Counted from the stretch's first letter, positions 33,846 to 46,795 are shown. The stretch: 64,000 nt of DNA from Paraphysomonas bandaiensis (GCA_965644295.1 CBFFRP010000094.1:107008-171007), one strand, 5' to 3'. Notes: generated by a model not told the origin, from the sequence alone. Translations and numbers: made by a program.

Positions 33846-35335
33846 CTAAGGAGTTTCTTCAGTAATATGGCCGGCAGCTATTAAACTCTGTACATATTCT
33901 TTCCATTGCGCAGGTGGAGTGACGTGTCTCATCAATGATCGGTGCTCGTACACTGAACCATATTTTCCAAAGTTAACGGCATGATCAGGGGACAGATGGG
34001 CAGTTGGCTTGTACTCAAACTTACTGGCGCCCTGTAGGGTGGCGATACGGTTATACATGAAGTAAGAGAACTCCCAGCTGCTGAACTGAAGGAAAGAGAA
34101 AAGAGCATTTGTATAAGGCCACACTGACGCCATTCTCCAACGTTGAGCAATTCCAATACTCTCTTTGTCAAGGTTCTCAACCATATGCCAATTCCATGGT
34201 GGATTCAATAGCATGTCCCCCTACAAAAACAGACTTAGAACAACAGAATCAATAGAGTTGTTAAACTTACCGGCTCGAGAGTGTACTCATACTTCGGTGC
34301 ATAACGATAGAGAGGAAAGTGCTCGTCGATGATGGCGTCGGAGTTGTTTCCGTGCATCACCATCCAAGTCAAGAAGCTCTTACTGTCTTTGAAAAGACCA
34401 TTCATCATAGGATACATTAGGAAAGAGTTCGAAGGATCCACAAACGTCCACTTTTTCCGACCATGTATCATCATGAAAAGATTGTTGTAGTTGGCACAAT
34501 GGTACAGAGCGCCAGTTGTATCGAACACACTCATAAACATCTGAGAAAAGAGGTAGTTTCGAGGCATACTAGCACGAGACGTAGCAGGGATGCCACTCAT
34601 ATGTTCACTGAACCTCCACAGTTCTAACTCGTCCTCCAAAAACGGTTTCTTCTCAAAAATATTGGCGTTATTGTCAAGATAGCAAGGATGTTCAGGGTCG
34701 GATCGGCTCTGCACATATTCAGCGAGAGTCCAGTGACGAACTGTCCCATCCATACAACGTGTGGATGTATTGAAGTCACCTACCCGATCGGCTAAATTGT
34801 CAGGAGTCCAAGACATCGCAGGAATATCCAATACAGATTTTAGAATCACAGGGCGACCCATTTTAACGTAGTTGTTAAAAAAGGTAGGGCCATCTATCTC
34901 ATCCATCCGAAAATTAGGGATTTCATAGACATTATCAGCACCCTTGGGCACTCCTCTTCTCTCGAAGTCTTCAATAATATCTTTATGAATAGATGCAAGT
35001 AAATCCTCGAAGAGAAAGTTGTCTCTCATCCAGTAGCGCATGCAGTAAATGCCTTTGAGTTTCAGAGAGGTCATGTATCCAAGAGGGACATAGTCCGATA
35101 TCGGGACAGCGCTCAACGGCTCGTGTAGCAGGAGACCGAACCCATACAAGCCGTGTATTCCTTGAATCAGCTGAACACCAGCCATTGCAAGGAGAGATGG
35201 TATATGAAACCCATAGAGTTGGAGTGCAATTGCAAGCAATGCAACACCAACAGTGAGCTTCATAATGAACCCAGTAAAGATGCCCCGCTTCGTCGAGTTC
35301 ATTGACTTCGCACCACCTGACTTACACATACTCAA
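33846..35335 (-). CDS. Membrane-anchored JmjC / cupin-8 domain protein
   Basis: Exons 35335-34271 and 34220-33846, 479 residues. An N-terminal hydrophobic stretch (about residues 19-60, including GFIMKLTVGVALLAIALQLY) suggests a membrane anchor. The rest reads like a cupin-8/JmjC oxygenase: GRPVILKSVLDIPAMSW, then YHCANYNNLFMMIHGRKKWT with FVDPSN, and in exon 2 GDMLLNPPWNWHMVENL. These correspond to the first iron ligand block, the GRKKW strand and the distal His ligand (WHMVENL). The first block reads H-C-A rather than the usual H-x-D/E, so the acidic iron ligand seems missing. Family members hydroxylate proteins in an Fe(II)/2-oxoglutarate reaction; activity here is uncertain. An in-frame Met at residue 11 is an alternative start. 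Divergent from the GT14-like gene. Confidence 0.7.
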
Positions 35336-36098
35336 CGGGCTTATAAGTCCCTTCGGAGGGTTGCCAACTGCACTTCTATTTAATGTGACTCTGATGGAAT
35401 CGCCTTATGGCACCCAAGAACACATACGACGATTGTCAGATCCGTCTCCACACAACTGTATAGATGAACACCCGAACTGACCATTGAAAACACAAAAAAA
35501 CAACGTGGAGAAATTCAACGTGGAGGACACACACCAACATATATGTACATACGTACATACATACATACATACATACATACATACATACATACATACATAC
35601 ATACATACATACATACATACATACATACATACATACATACATACATACATACATACATACATACATACATACATACATACATACATACATACATACATAC
35701 ATACATACATACATACATACATACATACATACATACATACATACATACATACATACATACATACATACATACATACATACATACATACATACATACATAC
35801 ATACATACATACATACATACATACATACATACATACATACATACATACATACATACATACATACATACATACATACATACATACATACATACATACATAC
35901 ATACATACATACATACATACATACATACATACATACATACATACATACATACATACATACATACATACATACATACATACATACATACATACATACATAC
36001 ATACATACATACATACATACATACATACATACATACATACATACATACATACATAGCGTGTGTTGTGGATGTTGTTTTACAGTACGGATGGGATGGGT
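35336..36098. promoter_or_regulatory. Shared divergent upstream region of the JmjC-like and GT14-like genes
   Basis: The intergenic region between two divergent start codons; two thirds of it is the microsatellite at 35554-36055. No core promoter motif assigned. Confidence 0.55.
35554..36055 (+). repeat. (ACAT)n microsatellite, about 125 units
   Basis: Uninterrupted tetranucleotide array, the longest in the window. It produces repeat-encoded ORFs (Tyr-Ile-His-Thr and Met-Tyr-Val-Cys) on both strands that are not genes. Its length may be underestimated in the assembly. Confidence 0.97.
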
Positions 36099-38188
36099 AT
36101 GATATCTGTAGCTGTGAGATGTTTGTTGGCATGTACAGCTTTTTTTCTAGTTATTGCTTCTCAGTGTGACTCATGTGGAGAGTTGTGCCCTGATTTTGTG
36201 TACTCAGGAGCAGCAGAGTCAGGGCTGTTTGTTAATCATAGTCTAGTCTCTCTGGCAGCTCTACCCCATCAGCACGACCATGAGATCTCCCCCCGGTGTA
36301 GGTCCAAGCTCTTGCGTGAGTATAGAGATATAGATGTGTACCGAACCCGCAGTCGCTGCTCGTTTGCACCGCTGGATCGGCTCTGTGTTCTCGGTCGGGA
36401 GCATATCAAGCCGGAGGATACTGACACACACACCGAACCAGTCTTCTTCGTGATGCTGAGCGGAGATCCTTTAATTGCTCTTAAGTCAGCTGACAAGATA
36501 CTTAACAGCCAAGAAGTTAAGAGTGGCTTGTTACTGGCGCGGTTTATTTTTCACATCGATTCCTCGACTGATAGTAGTGAAGTGTGGAATAATGTAGCGG
36601 ATTGGGCCTCGAATCCAACGTATGGTCGATCAGTCCATGTTATCGATCGTGACCTGGCTACAGATGTGGAATGGTGTGACATTTCTATCGTCGAGGCACA
36701 GTTGTTTGGTATGAAAAAGGCACTAAATACGTGGTCTAATATGACATCGTTTGTGACAATCTCTGATTCTCACTATCTTGTCGCCCCTGTAAGTAATCTA
36801 TTAAACTTTTTTAGACGCCACAAGAGTGAGAATTTTGCTGGAAGTCATTCCCTGACTAGAGGAAGCGATGTTTTTTGGAAGTACATCCTCAACGACATAA
36901 CTTTTATGTGTGATCGGCAAGTGGTGCATGTTGGATGGCGAGATGACCCATTCAGTAATGCCAATGAGTTATATCACACAACCAACCTCTATAGCTTCTG
37001 GTCTGTTGAGTTTGTAAGATATGCAGTGAACTCTAGTGTCGGTCTTGGTGCAGTGCAGTCCTTATTAGACAGACTTAAATACACTACCAACAGCGACGAA
37101 ATATTCTGGGGCACCCTCTTTTTCAATTCTCCATTCTGCCACACGGCTGCACACTTGGATCGGTCTATTGGGGAGGAAGTCACAGCTCTTACGTGGAATA
37201 GCCACTGCAGGACTGCCGATACGAATGTCTTTGCTCCTGACTGCACGCACATGCACATGCAGCCGCTGTCGTGGTGGTATGGACAGAGCCCAAAGTGGGT
37301 GGTGCCATCTGAAGCTCCGCTACTTATCACTCGCCAACCGCTATTTGCTCGTAAAGTGAGTAGCAATAAGAGTGGACTTGAGTTTATTAATACAATTGAA
37401 AAGTGGCAGTTGGATTTTGAAGAGAGAGACCGCATTAATAATGCCAGTAAAGCGTTTCCTTTTCTCCTTTCTTCTGGAAAAGGAAAGAAGAGGCAGTGTC
37501 TTCAGATTGTGGAGCAGCTTCAAGATAGTATTGGTGTTGGATGGAAATGGGTTCATTGTAGTAAAAGGAGGAGCGGGGAACTCGCTGACACAGATACTGC
37601 ACCTACAGAGTTTTATTTACGAGACTGCGTGGGCCCAGTGCTGAACGGTAGCCACACTATTGGCGACGACTTATGTGCAGCTGGGTCTGACAATGAAGGG
37701 TTGCCATTTTACAGCAGTATACTTCCTGGTGGATATCTTTTCGGGCACTGCAAAATCTCATCCATGTCATCTAAAAAAGCTACTGATAATATGTGCCTGT
37801 CGCCATTCCTCCTGTCCATGTCCAGCGGAATCGCAGAGGGCTCCCTTCGGTATGAAGATATATATAGTAGGAGAAAGAAAGATGAAATGATTGGATTTAT
37901 CCCATGTCAAAACATTGGCTCAGTTGGTGCTGTTGAACAACTGTTTGCCTTTCATCGTGAACGAGGTCTTATCGAAGTTGCGTCAAAACATACCGTAGCA
38001 CTAGAATTAGGTAACATTCTACATCTACGCGAGCTATGACTAACACTTTCGTAGGTGGGGTTGGGGCCGGTGTAGCAAGTGCTCCTCAATATTGCCTTAA
38101 GAGGTCTGGAGATGTGGTGTCATTGGAAGACTGCCACAATATTTCCTCTAAGTATGGATTAAAGTTAATAAAATCGGGTTCATGGTGA
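36099..38188 (+). CDS. GT14-like glycosyltransferase (core-2 / xylosyltransferase type)
   Basis: Exons 36099-38010 and 38055-38188, 681 residues. The start was set at MISVAVRCLLACTAFFLVIA, a signal sequence or anchor; in-frame ATGs at 36093 and 36069 are alternatives, and upstream codons come from the microsatellite. GT14-like features: VFFVMLSGDPLIALKSADKI, then FIFHIDSS near the start of the catalytic domain, FVTISDSHYLVAP where the family has its 'GQDFPLK' segment, and DEIFWGTLFFNSPFC matching the 'SPDEHFWATL' acceptor segment. Many Cys and several N-x-S/T sites suggest a luminal or secreted protein. The region after residue 470 has no counterpart that I recognise. The substrate is unknown; a UDP-sugar branching transferase in the Golgi is the likely role. 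Confidence 0.65.
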
Positions 38189-38924
38189 TCGAGTGAGGCA
38201 TTCCATGCAGTATTTTCACATTGCACTGTCCGGTAGCCATACTGGGAGGTGCAGAATAAGCTTCAATGTACATAGTATAATGGCGCACATAAGTACAACC
38301 TATATGCGTATTTTTGTGATTCTAACATTAGCTTCTTGAATCTGACCTCGCTGCATATACCATTGCTATTTCAGCTTTATTTTAAACCCTTGCTAAATGA
38401 TACTATCGTGTTGATTTGTCGCTTGAGTATCATCTGCATTGAATATCCCCAGTGCACAGGATATTCATCTGTACTCTGTTTTCTCTGTTTTAATATGCTA
38501 TTTTTCAACTCCCACGTGGGAAAGCTTTGACACTTCAAAAAAACATTATGATATCTATGAATCATATTGTCTTTGGTGAATACAAAAATTTCAGCGATGA
38601 GCTCATGAAATACATCCCTGAGATTGTGCCTATTAGCAGTGATGTAAATATGTAGACACCCTCCGGTATTGGGGAAGCTTTCCAAGATGTTGCAAAAAAT
38701 GTTGCGTTTTTAAACTATTAAAATTAAACTTGTAGTAGTACAGTATTGACTGAATTACGTTAAGAGAGATATAGTGAAATTATGATGTTGTAGCACTGTG
38801 ATTGAGGAACCACATCAATCACCAACTATTAAGAGTCATTGATTCACGTATATCCCTTAACACGTGAATACAACACATGTATACAATCAAATACCAAATA
38901 GACTGAATAATTACCAAACTATAC
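38189..38924. other. Intergenic region
   Basis: AT-rich. Around 38785-38825 it contains AACCACATCAATCACCAA, also found in the flanks of both H2A genes (near 19640 and 32805). No gene seen. Confidence 0.5.
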
Positions 38925-39661
38925 ATGATACGCGACTGTACAAGATACGCACATATGTGTGGTGCACGACGTACCTCTGATGAATCTGAATGGACATATG
39001 AAGACAAAGGAATTTACATTGCCGACGCAGTAGCAGGAGAGGACTGGCTTGAGGTAGATAGACTACCGGCCAGGCACCTGGATATTGGACAGACAGTGGG
39101 GCACTACTTCCGCGCAAACTGGCACAAGCAGATGGTGGACCATCAAAGGATAAAGTTAGTTCCCACCTGCGCCAGCGAGTACTCAATGCAGCACTGACAT
39201 GGGACAAATCTTTCAGCATAGGAAGAAACCGGGCGAAAACCAAACACGGACTCGACCTGGCTAAAGCCGCATGTTCTGACTGCGGATTTCGACTAGACTC
39301 ACTCAAGCATATGTGTCTAGACTGTACAAATGACGCCATAACGCAGATAAGGGAGCCTGCATTTCACAGCCACAAAAACGCGCTTCTAGAAGAACTGAGA
39401 AATCCGGTACTACCCCAATGGACCACCACTGTACTACAGCGGCTCTCCAGCAGGGCCTGGAATCCTTCCGTTCCACAGGTGGAGAGATTCTGGACGGGTA
39501 CCATCACAACTGCACAACTCGAGACGGTTTTTGGAGATCACATCCATGAGTCACTGACACCCCAAGGACTGCGCAGCATCGAATCAGCGGTCATCAGATT
39601 GCTTCTACCACTATTCGCTGCAGTAGACGATTCGTTACCCTATACAGAAAGGACCCCCTAG
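38925..39661 (+). pseudogene. Retroelement-like protein fragment, frameshifted
   Basis: Two overlapping open stretches in different frames, both less AT-rich than the surroundings. The second reads VLNAALTWDKSFSIGRNRAK, then ACSDCGFRLDSLKHMCLDC, then a helical tail with RAWNPSVPQVERFWTG. A C-x2-C...H-x3-C knuckle followed by a W-rich helical tail is typical of the C-terminus of non-LTR and related retroelement polymerases. The first stretch (ESEWTYEDKGIYIADAVAGE) joins it only through a frameshift near 39140-39160. No reverse transcriptase core is present, so this is a 3' remnant. Confidence 0.4.
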
Positions 39662-40091
39662 GCTACTACCGCGACCGCGTCCAAAACATAGACAGAAATG
39701 GAAACGCCCAAGGGTGCTAAGAAGATTACTAGGAATCCACAGATGAACCGAGACTGGAACACCGCCCACCGCACATATGAACCCCACCAATCATACACAT
39801 AGGACCATAGCACCGGACACATGAAACCATCAGGCCCTAGACAGCGGCGACGCCGTCTCCGGCAACTCCACCTCTGCCTGACGCCCAGACGGTGCATGGC
39901 GACAACGCCACATTCCACCACACCATCAACCTCTCAGCACACACATCTAGTGCTCGGTACACTCAGGACCTTAATGAAGAACCCTGTGCCTCAGAGCCTG
40001 GCGGAACCTTATCCCAAGGGGAGACCCCCGGACAACACGCGCCAGTGAGTCCTAAGACACACGAGCAGGGCGAAACTCACAAACAACACTA
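39662..40091 (+). other. GC-rich tail of the retroelement-like fragment
   Basis: Compositionally like the preceding fragment and unlike the AT-rich neighbourhood. Short open stretches only; possibly a 3' untranslated part of the same element. Confidence 0.35.
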
Positions 40092-40574
40092 AGAACGGAA
40101 GTGGTTGCACCTTGGTGCTTGCGGCGACGCACAAGCAGCTTCTGTAGCGCTAAATAGTAGGATAATAGAATTTGAGCTGATTAGTTATGGGTAGAGGTCT
40201 AACTAGTATGTCTAGCATTCAACTAGCCACTATATTGGCACGAGTTTTTAACGCCTATTGCTAAATAATAAGACTTTCAATATATATGTGTGGTGCTAAC
40301 GCTCTGCTCAAACGTGTCTTGCTACTATTATTATACTATTAGGCATTAGGCCTTATCATTCAATCTTTATATCTAATAATATAGTAGTGAATGTCTGATT
40401 ATTTAGCAATAGGCGTTGAGACCTTGCATCAATTAGTGGCTAGAAGAATGCTAGTCATACTAGTTAGACCACTACCCGTAACTAATCAATACAAACTCTT
40501 TTATCCTACTATTTAACGCTACGAAAGCTGCTTGTGCGTCGCCGCAAGCACCAAGGTGCAACCACTTCCGTTCT
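40092..40574. mobile_element. MITE with long (~175 bp) imperfect inverted terminal repeats
   Basis: Ends read AGAACGGAAGTGGTTGCACC on the left and its inverse on the right. The inverted arms continue through CTTGCGGCGACGCACAAGCA and TTAAATAGTAGGATAA to ACGCCTATTGCTAAATAAT. The trinucleotide CTA flanks both ends, a probable 3-bp target-site duplication. No coding capacity. Related end sequences occur at 19331-19392, 33084-33145, 59910-60000, 62725-62815 and 63605-63690. Confidence 0.75.
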
Positions 40575-41843
40575 CTAATAATATATATATACAAGTGTAT
40601 CCTTACTAAATACCAAGACTAACCTTAAATCTTATTTCCAACATCAACATTCTGTTCTACAAATCGTATCTCTAACAGCTACTATATTTTCAGTTTCTTT
40701 GTATACTTGTAATAACTACTTCTATAGTGTAGTCATGTATATTAGAGATAGTCAAATTGGGACTCTTAAACGCCTATTTCTTACAAATAAGACATTCTCT
40801 ATAGATAGTATCTAGTCTAGCTCTTTCCAAAAAAGAGCTCATATTGAGCTCTATCAGGCCAGCAAGGAAACGCGGTCGGGCTCCAATGCAGCTTTGCCCT
40901 GATCAAGGATGAATCCGTTGATGTTATCACTGGATGCTGGATGAACACGTACCTGAATGGTGAATAGCTTGACAGAGACAGTATGAATTTTAATATCGAA
41001 CACAATAGCGTTCTTCGTTGCAAGTAATTATCAGAATTGTTCGATATTATAATAATAGATGAGCTGTGTGATTATGAAAAGCAATTTATGATTAATCAAA
41101 TATATTTTCAAAGACGCACTAGCATAAACAATATATATCAATAATATGTTGCAATATATTGCGAGGCCATATTTTGCTAAAATAATAGTAAGCATATTGT
41201 AGTCAGCAAAAATAAATAATTGCATATTTATATTTTTTTTACCCGGCCCTGGTATATATGCATGAATTACAGCGTAGTGCTAAAAATAGAAGAATAAAAC
41301 AATTTCCGTGGCAGTTCGGTTCTCTTATGCCCCTGATGACATCATTACTGATCCAAAGATTGTGGGATTTGATGTCAACAAAAAAAGGGGGCTGTGGAAC
41401 TACACCGAACTTGGTCACCGAACAAAAAAGAAACGACACGAGTGCCATTACAACTATTTCTTATGTAAGACAATTATTAAGTGCATCGATTCGCCTTACA
41501 CAGTATTCACTAGCACAGTATTCCTAATTACAACTCATTGAACATATAATAGCAGTTTTGTCATTGCTGGTCCATCCGTTCGGACTGCCACATCCACGCA
41601 TCACTCAATGAGTGAAAGAAAGGCTGTAAACAACTAGAAAACAGTCCACCTGACATTAGATTATCGGTTTAGACTAGGCAAAGGCTTTCCTCTGGGAAGA
41701 TTTCCATTCCCATTGATCTGCATATCAGGAGGGGGGTAAGCAGGGGCTTTGGGTACGTGTTTTACGTTCCTGTGAACTACAAGTTAGTCGCCCACAAACT
41801 CAAATGCATAAACATGTAGTGTGTATCTTTTACTCAACAGTAT
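40575..41843. other. AT-rich intergenic region
   Basis: Includes another short match to the ACGCCTATT...AATAAGAC motif near 40770. A readable stretch at about 41308-41470 (FSYAPDDIITDPKIVGFDVN, KRGLWNYTELGH) looks like a decayed coding fragment of unknown origin. Confidence 0.4.
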
Positions 41844-44800
41844 TCACAGGCCAGCAACTCTATACCTTTGTTTAACTTTACTGGGGCGGGCAGCAGCATG
41901 AGCCGAGCTGTGCACATGGTCACCACCATGAGGACCCTCTTCAGCCATATTCATACGACTATCTGCATCACTTCTCATTTTCTGTTTAAGTTTTCCCAGT
42001 GCTTGGTTTTTTTTCTTACGCCGACCAATCTTTCGTCCTCCACTGATGTCTGGTGCAGTTGGCGACGGATGCTGCTCGGCTGATATATCGCTCATAATCG
42101 AGAAATCGTCGTTGTAATCCTGAGAGTCAGAAATATCATCCAGTTCCTCGAAAGAGTCTTCATACTTCGACTCCACATGGTGATGCTGATGTTTCGTCTC
42201 TCGATCAAACTTACTTTCATACACACCCTTTTTATGTCGGTCAGGATGACTTGAGCCCCGAGGAGAGTGAGGGGGGTAAGCTCGAGAGTTCTTGTCGTCC
42301 GCATCACCAGAAGCACCCCCTTCGAGCCACCTCGAATTGTTTTGAATCTGGCCTCTGCCACGACCAGCCTGTCGAATTACTCTATTCTGACTCGCCGCCG
42401 CTGAGGACAGCCCCCCGAGTCCCCCGCCAACTCTGATACCAGGTCGATTTTTGGCAGGAACATCACACGAAGTGTCGGGGTATATCATTGGAGAAGGTCC
42501 CTTGTGACCCTTTCGGGCATTAAGTCCTTGGATTTGCATGTCGCTGAACTTATCCGAGCTATCTGCCATGTCGTCTGACCCATTCGACTGAATAGTAATG
42601 TCTTGCTGAGAATGTGAGGATTTGTGCTTCCCCCCCTCCTTTCGCCTTACTCCATACTGACCTGCGCCTTTGACAGCGAAATCCTCACTTTCCTCACCAA
42701 CTTCTAAATCTCCGTCGTAATCGCCTTCACTGTGCTCTCGGCGATAGTTCTTGCGACCCGCAACCCCTCGGCCCACTTTCGAGTCGCTGTTGCGTTTGTT
42801 GCGCGGCTGTCGCGATATAGGAGGGATACGCGCATGATGATCTGTGAAAATTAACGTTACCATAAGACACTACCGAAACTTAGCTTCGCAAATAGTAAAA
42901 CATGATAGATTATACAATATTAGCGTATGCATATAGGCAGCAGAGATGTGTATGAAGACATACTTGGCGATATATCGTGTTTCTGATCAATTTCTGGCCA
43001 CTCGTTAGGGCCTCCGCGAGCTGAATCAGCGACACTCGAAAGAGGTAAGTCTCGGGCACTGCTAGGGTTCCACCCAGCATCGTGGGAGACTTCCTGAAGT
43101 GGAAGTCGTCCTATAGGATTCGCTGCAGAGTATTAGCTTCATTTGTAATAATATATTGGTGCTTAACATATATATGGAGCCGCTACACACAGGCTATCGG
43201 CAGCATAGCACATTTTAACGTACTCACCAATGCTCCTAGGAGGTGAAGGTGGTGACATGGGGCAATCAGCCTCCATCAGGGCTCTTTCCATTGCTGCTAG
43301 TTGATCATATCCAACTTTTCGATTCAAACCATTCTCTTGCAGGACACTTTTTTGTCGCTTGATGATCTTGTCTTTTACAGCCAATTGTAGCCTGAACGCA
43401 ACAATATCAGCAAGTGTGAGGTTTCAAAAGGACATACTTTAGTTTGTGGATGGTAAGGTCTTTGCCTTTCAGTATACTGTCATGCACAATGCGGTGTTGC
43501 TCCAGTTCCATATTCTCCAGTTCAAGTTTTCCAACCTGCTCCATTTTAGTACTGTTGGTGAAACATCTACAAGCATGGCATATATACACACCAGACACTC
43601 ACCTGATACTGAAGCTCCATCAGCTCTTTCCTGTCTTCTCCAGTTATTTTACTCCCTAGCTCAGTCCTAATATACATTCGTACAAAATTCAACTCACGAA
43701 ATGACGAACGCAAATTATTACTTCTTACGTACCTGAACGCCTCAGCGTCCTTTTCATTATTCCGCAGTCTCTTCTCAATGTTACGCTTCATCGCGTTGTT
43801 TTTAGAAATTGCCTTTCGCAACTGCTCGCACTCCGAGAGAGCTTCCTGCATCGCAAGAACAAAGGTAAAATATAATACGCTGTAAAAAATAGTGCACCTT
43901 TACTTCAGGAGGACCATTAGCAAGCACTTGAGTAGTTAGTTGGGCGGAATCCAGAGTTTCTGCAGGATTCTGGCAGTTCGCTTTAATAACGTTTCCGGAC
44001 CATTGAACTACAATCAACTGTCGCTTGCTGACCTGCATCGTCAACAAGAGGTCAATAGACGTCCAGAGTCATTTCTATGACAAAGCATAGTAGATTCTAA
44101 CCTCGATAGAGTTCTGTACATTCTGGTCCTCAAGCTCAATAAGAGATCGACGTAGCTGCATACGCTCTTGAAAGTTATCGACAATTTTCTGGCGCATACT
44201 GTTAACTATCTCACGGCCCTCACCGGCACTGCGCAGAGAGGCAGCTACATAAATCCAACGAGTGAGCATCCAATTCCAATAATAACAGAAATACAATGAG
44301 ATGGTAGCAAGCAGTTTTTGTATTCCCAGTATAGGTTTATAAAATAATAAAGCATAAAATATTACACATAGAAAATACTACAGTCTGTCACGCATTCATA
44401 CTCTCCGCTGCATACCTGACCGCATTGAGTCCCTTAGGGCCTGTAACGGAGTCGAGGGCTGTCTCAAAACTTGTAGTGGAGATGGAGGATGATGCTGATT
44501 TTGACCATTTCCACTTTTGGGTGACGGCGGGTCAGTGATGACCACTGGAGCCGCAGCTTGAGAGCTGATCTGATCCTTCAGAACCTTGATTTCACTCCGT
44601 AGATTGGTGATAAGACTGACGTACTCAGAAATATGATGATTTACATTCAAAACATTCCTCTGTACATTGGTCTTAATATTTTTAGCTCGATTCGCATATT
44701 TCAAAGTGTTCAATGTTTCTTCAAAAGAAGACTCAGCTGAACTAATATTGGCAATCATTACTGTACGGCAATTCCCACCCAATGAATCCTTCAGCAAGCG

Positions 44801-46145
44801 CGTCAATTTGCTGTCGCGATAAGGCACAAAGTTTCCTTTATGACCCTTCTCTCCTAATGCATTAATGCAGTTTCCTAGAGCAAGCAAAGACCGATTGATA
44901 TTCGCGCCTTCAACAAGGCGCTTCCCGCTGTTCTTAGTATTAGCAGCTCGTTCACTTCCTGCGAGGTCCACAAGAGATAGTTTTCCCACCTTGATATTAG
45001 CCACAGTGCCGGGTGCCCGGTCTTTGCATTCCACCACCACTTGTAGCACTGCGTGGGACCTGACAAAGTGTTATGCATATATCGCCACACATTTCATGAA
45101 ACTCCAATACCGCACGAATACATACATGAGATATTTTGTATGCACAGCATTTCGACACAGAGCACTATATATACATAATACACGAATTGCCATACCTTGA
45201 TGACACTTCATTGGCTGCAGTCGCCTGTTGTGTGCGGCGTTGGTTGCCCGTATGTAAGAGGTTCATGATTTCTTCACTGCTCTTCGTCTCCACTTCTGTG
45301 ATACCAGCAACCATAGGTCCTACATCACACAAGGGAATAGTAAGCCGACGAGACGGCATAACTCTTGCAATATATCAGCAATTTTAAAGAATTGACATAC
45401 CCGCAATGGGATCTTCTCGTAAATCCAAGTATTCCTCCACATCACTGAGCAAATCCTTTATATTTTCGTTGTATACCTATATAAATAAAAACTTCCATGA
45501 CCAAAAATATATGAATACTTCATAGAAAATCCTTAATATTACACGTAAATGACAACAAATATTTTATTCAGACTATTGTTGCAATTCACTAACCTCCAAA
45601 AAAGACACGGTTATCTTGAAAGCAACCCCGTCCCTTTTGCCATTCTTTTCGCTGTAGTGAAACAGGTCGTTCATCACTCGAACCATAATCCCAGGTTCTG
45701 CTTTAGATCCAATCATTGTGTGTGTCTTACCCGCACCAGTATTTCCATAAGCAAAGACTGTGGCATTATAGCCATCCAGCACTCCTTGGATGAGGAATTT
45801 CGAAGTATGGTTGTAAACCGACTGCTGAGATGAACCTGGCTCGAACACGTAGTCAAACGCATACTGCTTCTCTCTACTTCGTTTTCCTCGAAGAACATCA
45901 TTTTTATCATGACTTGGATCCATGATAATAACAACCTTGGCGTCGAGAACACGAACAATGCCATTTTTAATCACATCATGCTTTAGAATCGGTCGCACAC
46001 GAACCGCGACGAGAATATTCGATTGTCCTGCCCACATAGCCTTCATATGTTCTCCAGCAACACCATCTTCTTCCATCTGAGCAACCATTTGTGCCATATC
46101 TTCGAGCTTCCGCCCTGCAGTGGCCATCATTCCAGGGGCAGCCAT
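41844..46145 (-). CDS. Kinesin-8 motor protein, KIF19-like
   Basis: Twelve exons, 1089 residues in frame: 46145-45594, 45476-45401, 45319-45196, 45059-44416, 44244-44102, 44032-43898, 43845-43733, 43666-43603, 43535-43438, 43391-43228, 43122-42964, 42841-41844. The motor has its P-loop (AYGNTGAGKTHTM), switch I (NEVSSRSHAVLQV), switch II (VDLAGSERA) and the signature EGANINRSLLALGNCINAL and YRDSKLTRLLKDSLGGN. The neck VNHHISEYVSLI and LREDPIAGPMVAGITEV are close to KIF19 of the kinesin-8 family. These motors move to plus ends and shorten microtubules; KIF19 sets cilium length in animals. A coiled coil covers residues ~430-640. The last exon is a basic, disordered tail rich in His, Ser and Arg. 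The exon 9 acceptor (GGAGCAG) was chosen by phase. Divergent from the gene at 46796. Confidence 0.85.
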
Positions 46146-46795
46146 GACTACGCCGCTCTTTATAATATCGTGAATTTAATTATCAGATAACTCAAATGAA
46201 ATTCCCAAACTGATTTTAAAACATCAGCGTTCAATCCACCACAATAATATTCCTGTCGCCTCTGAACTTGTCTGAACAATGAGGCTGATGACTCGCAGGT
46301 TCTGAACAGACACTCGCTCGAACTGAACATACCCTCGTTTGATTTAACATACACGAACACACCAACAGCTTGATACACCATATACAACACAATACAGCGA
46401 AGTACAGCCGCTAAGAAGTTACACATGTATGTATGTATGTATGTATGTATGTATGTATGTATGTATGTATGTATGTATGTATGTATGTATGTATGTATGT
46501 ATGTATGTATGTATGTATGTATGTATGTATGTATGTATGTATGTATGTATGTATGTATGTATGTATGTATGTATGTATGTATGTATGTATGTATGAATGT
46601 ATGTATGTATGTATGTATGTATGTATGTATGTATGTATGTATGTATGTATGTATGTATGTATGTATGTATGTATGTATGTATGTATGTATGTATGTATGT
46701 ATGTATGTATGTATGTATGTGTATATGAACCAGCCATATCTGGGTATAGCACTCTTGTTCTTATTCTTGTAGCAGTGCAGTGCAGGCGGGAAATT
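46146..46795. promoter_or_regulatory. Shared divergent upstream region of the kinesin-8 and small unknown gene
   Basis: Region between divergent start codons, nearly half of it the microsatellite at 46425-46720. No core promoter element assigned. Confidence 0.5.
46425..46720 (+). repeat. (ATGT)n microsatellite, about 73 units with one variant
   Basis: Same tetranucleotide as the arrays at 10.6 and 35.6 kb. One unit reads ATGA (near 46592), giving a Glu in the Met-Tyr-Val-Cys frame. Confidence 0.97.
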
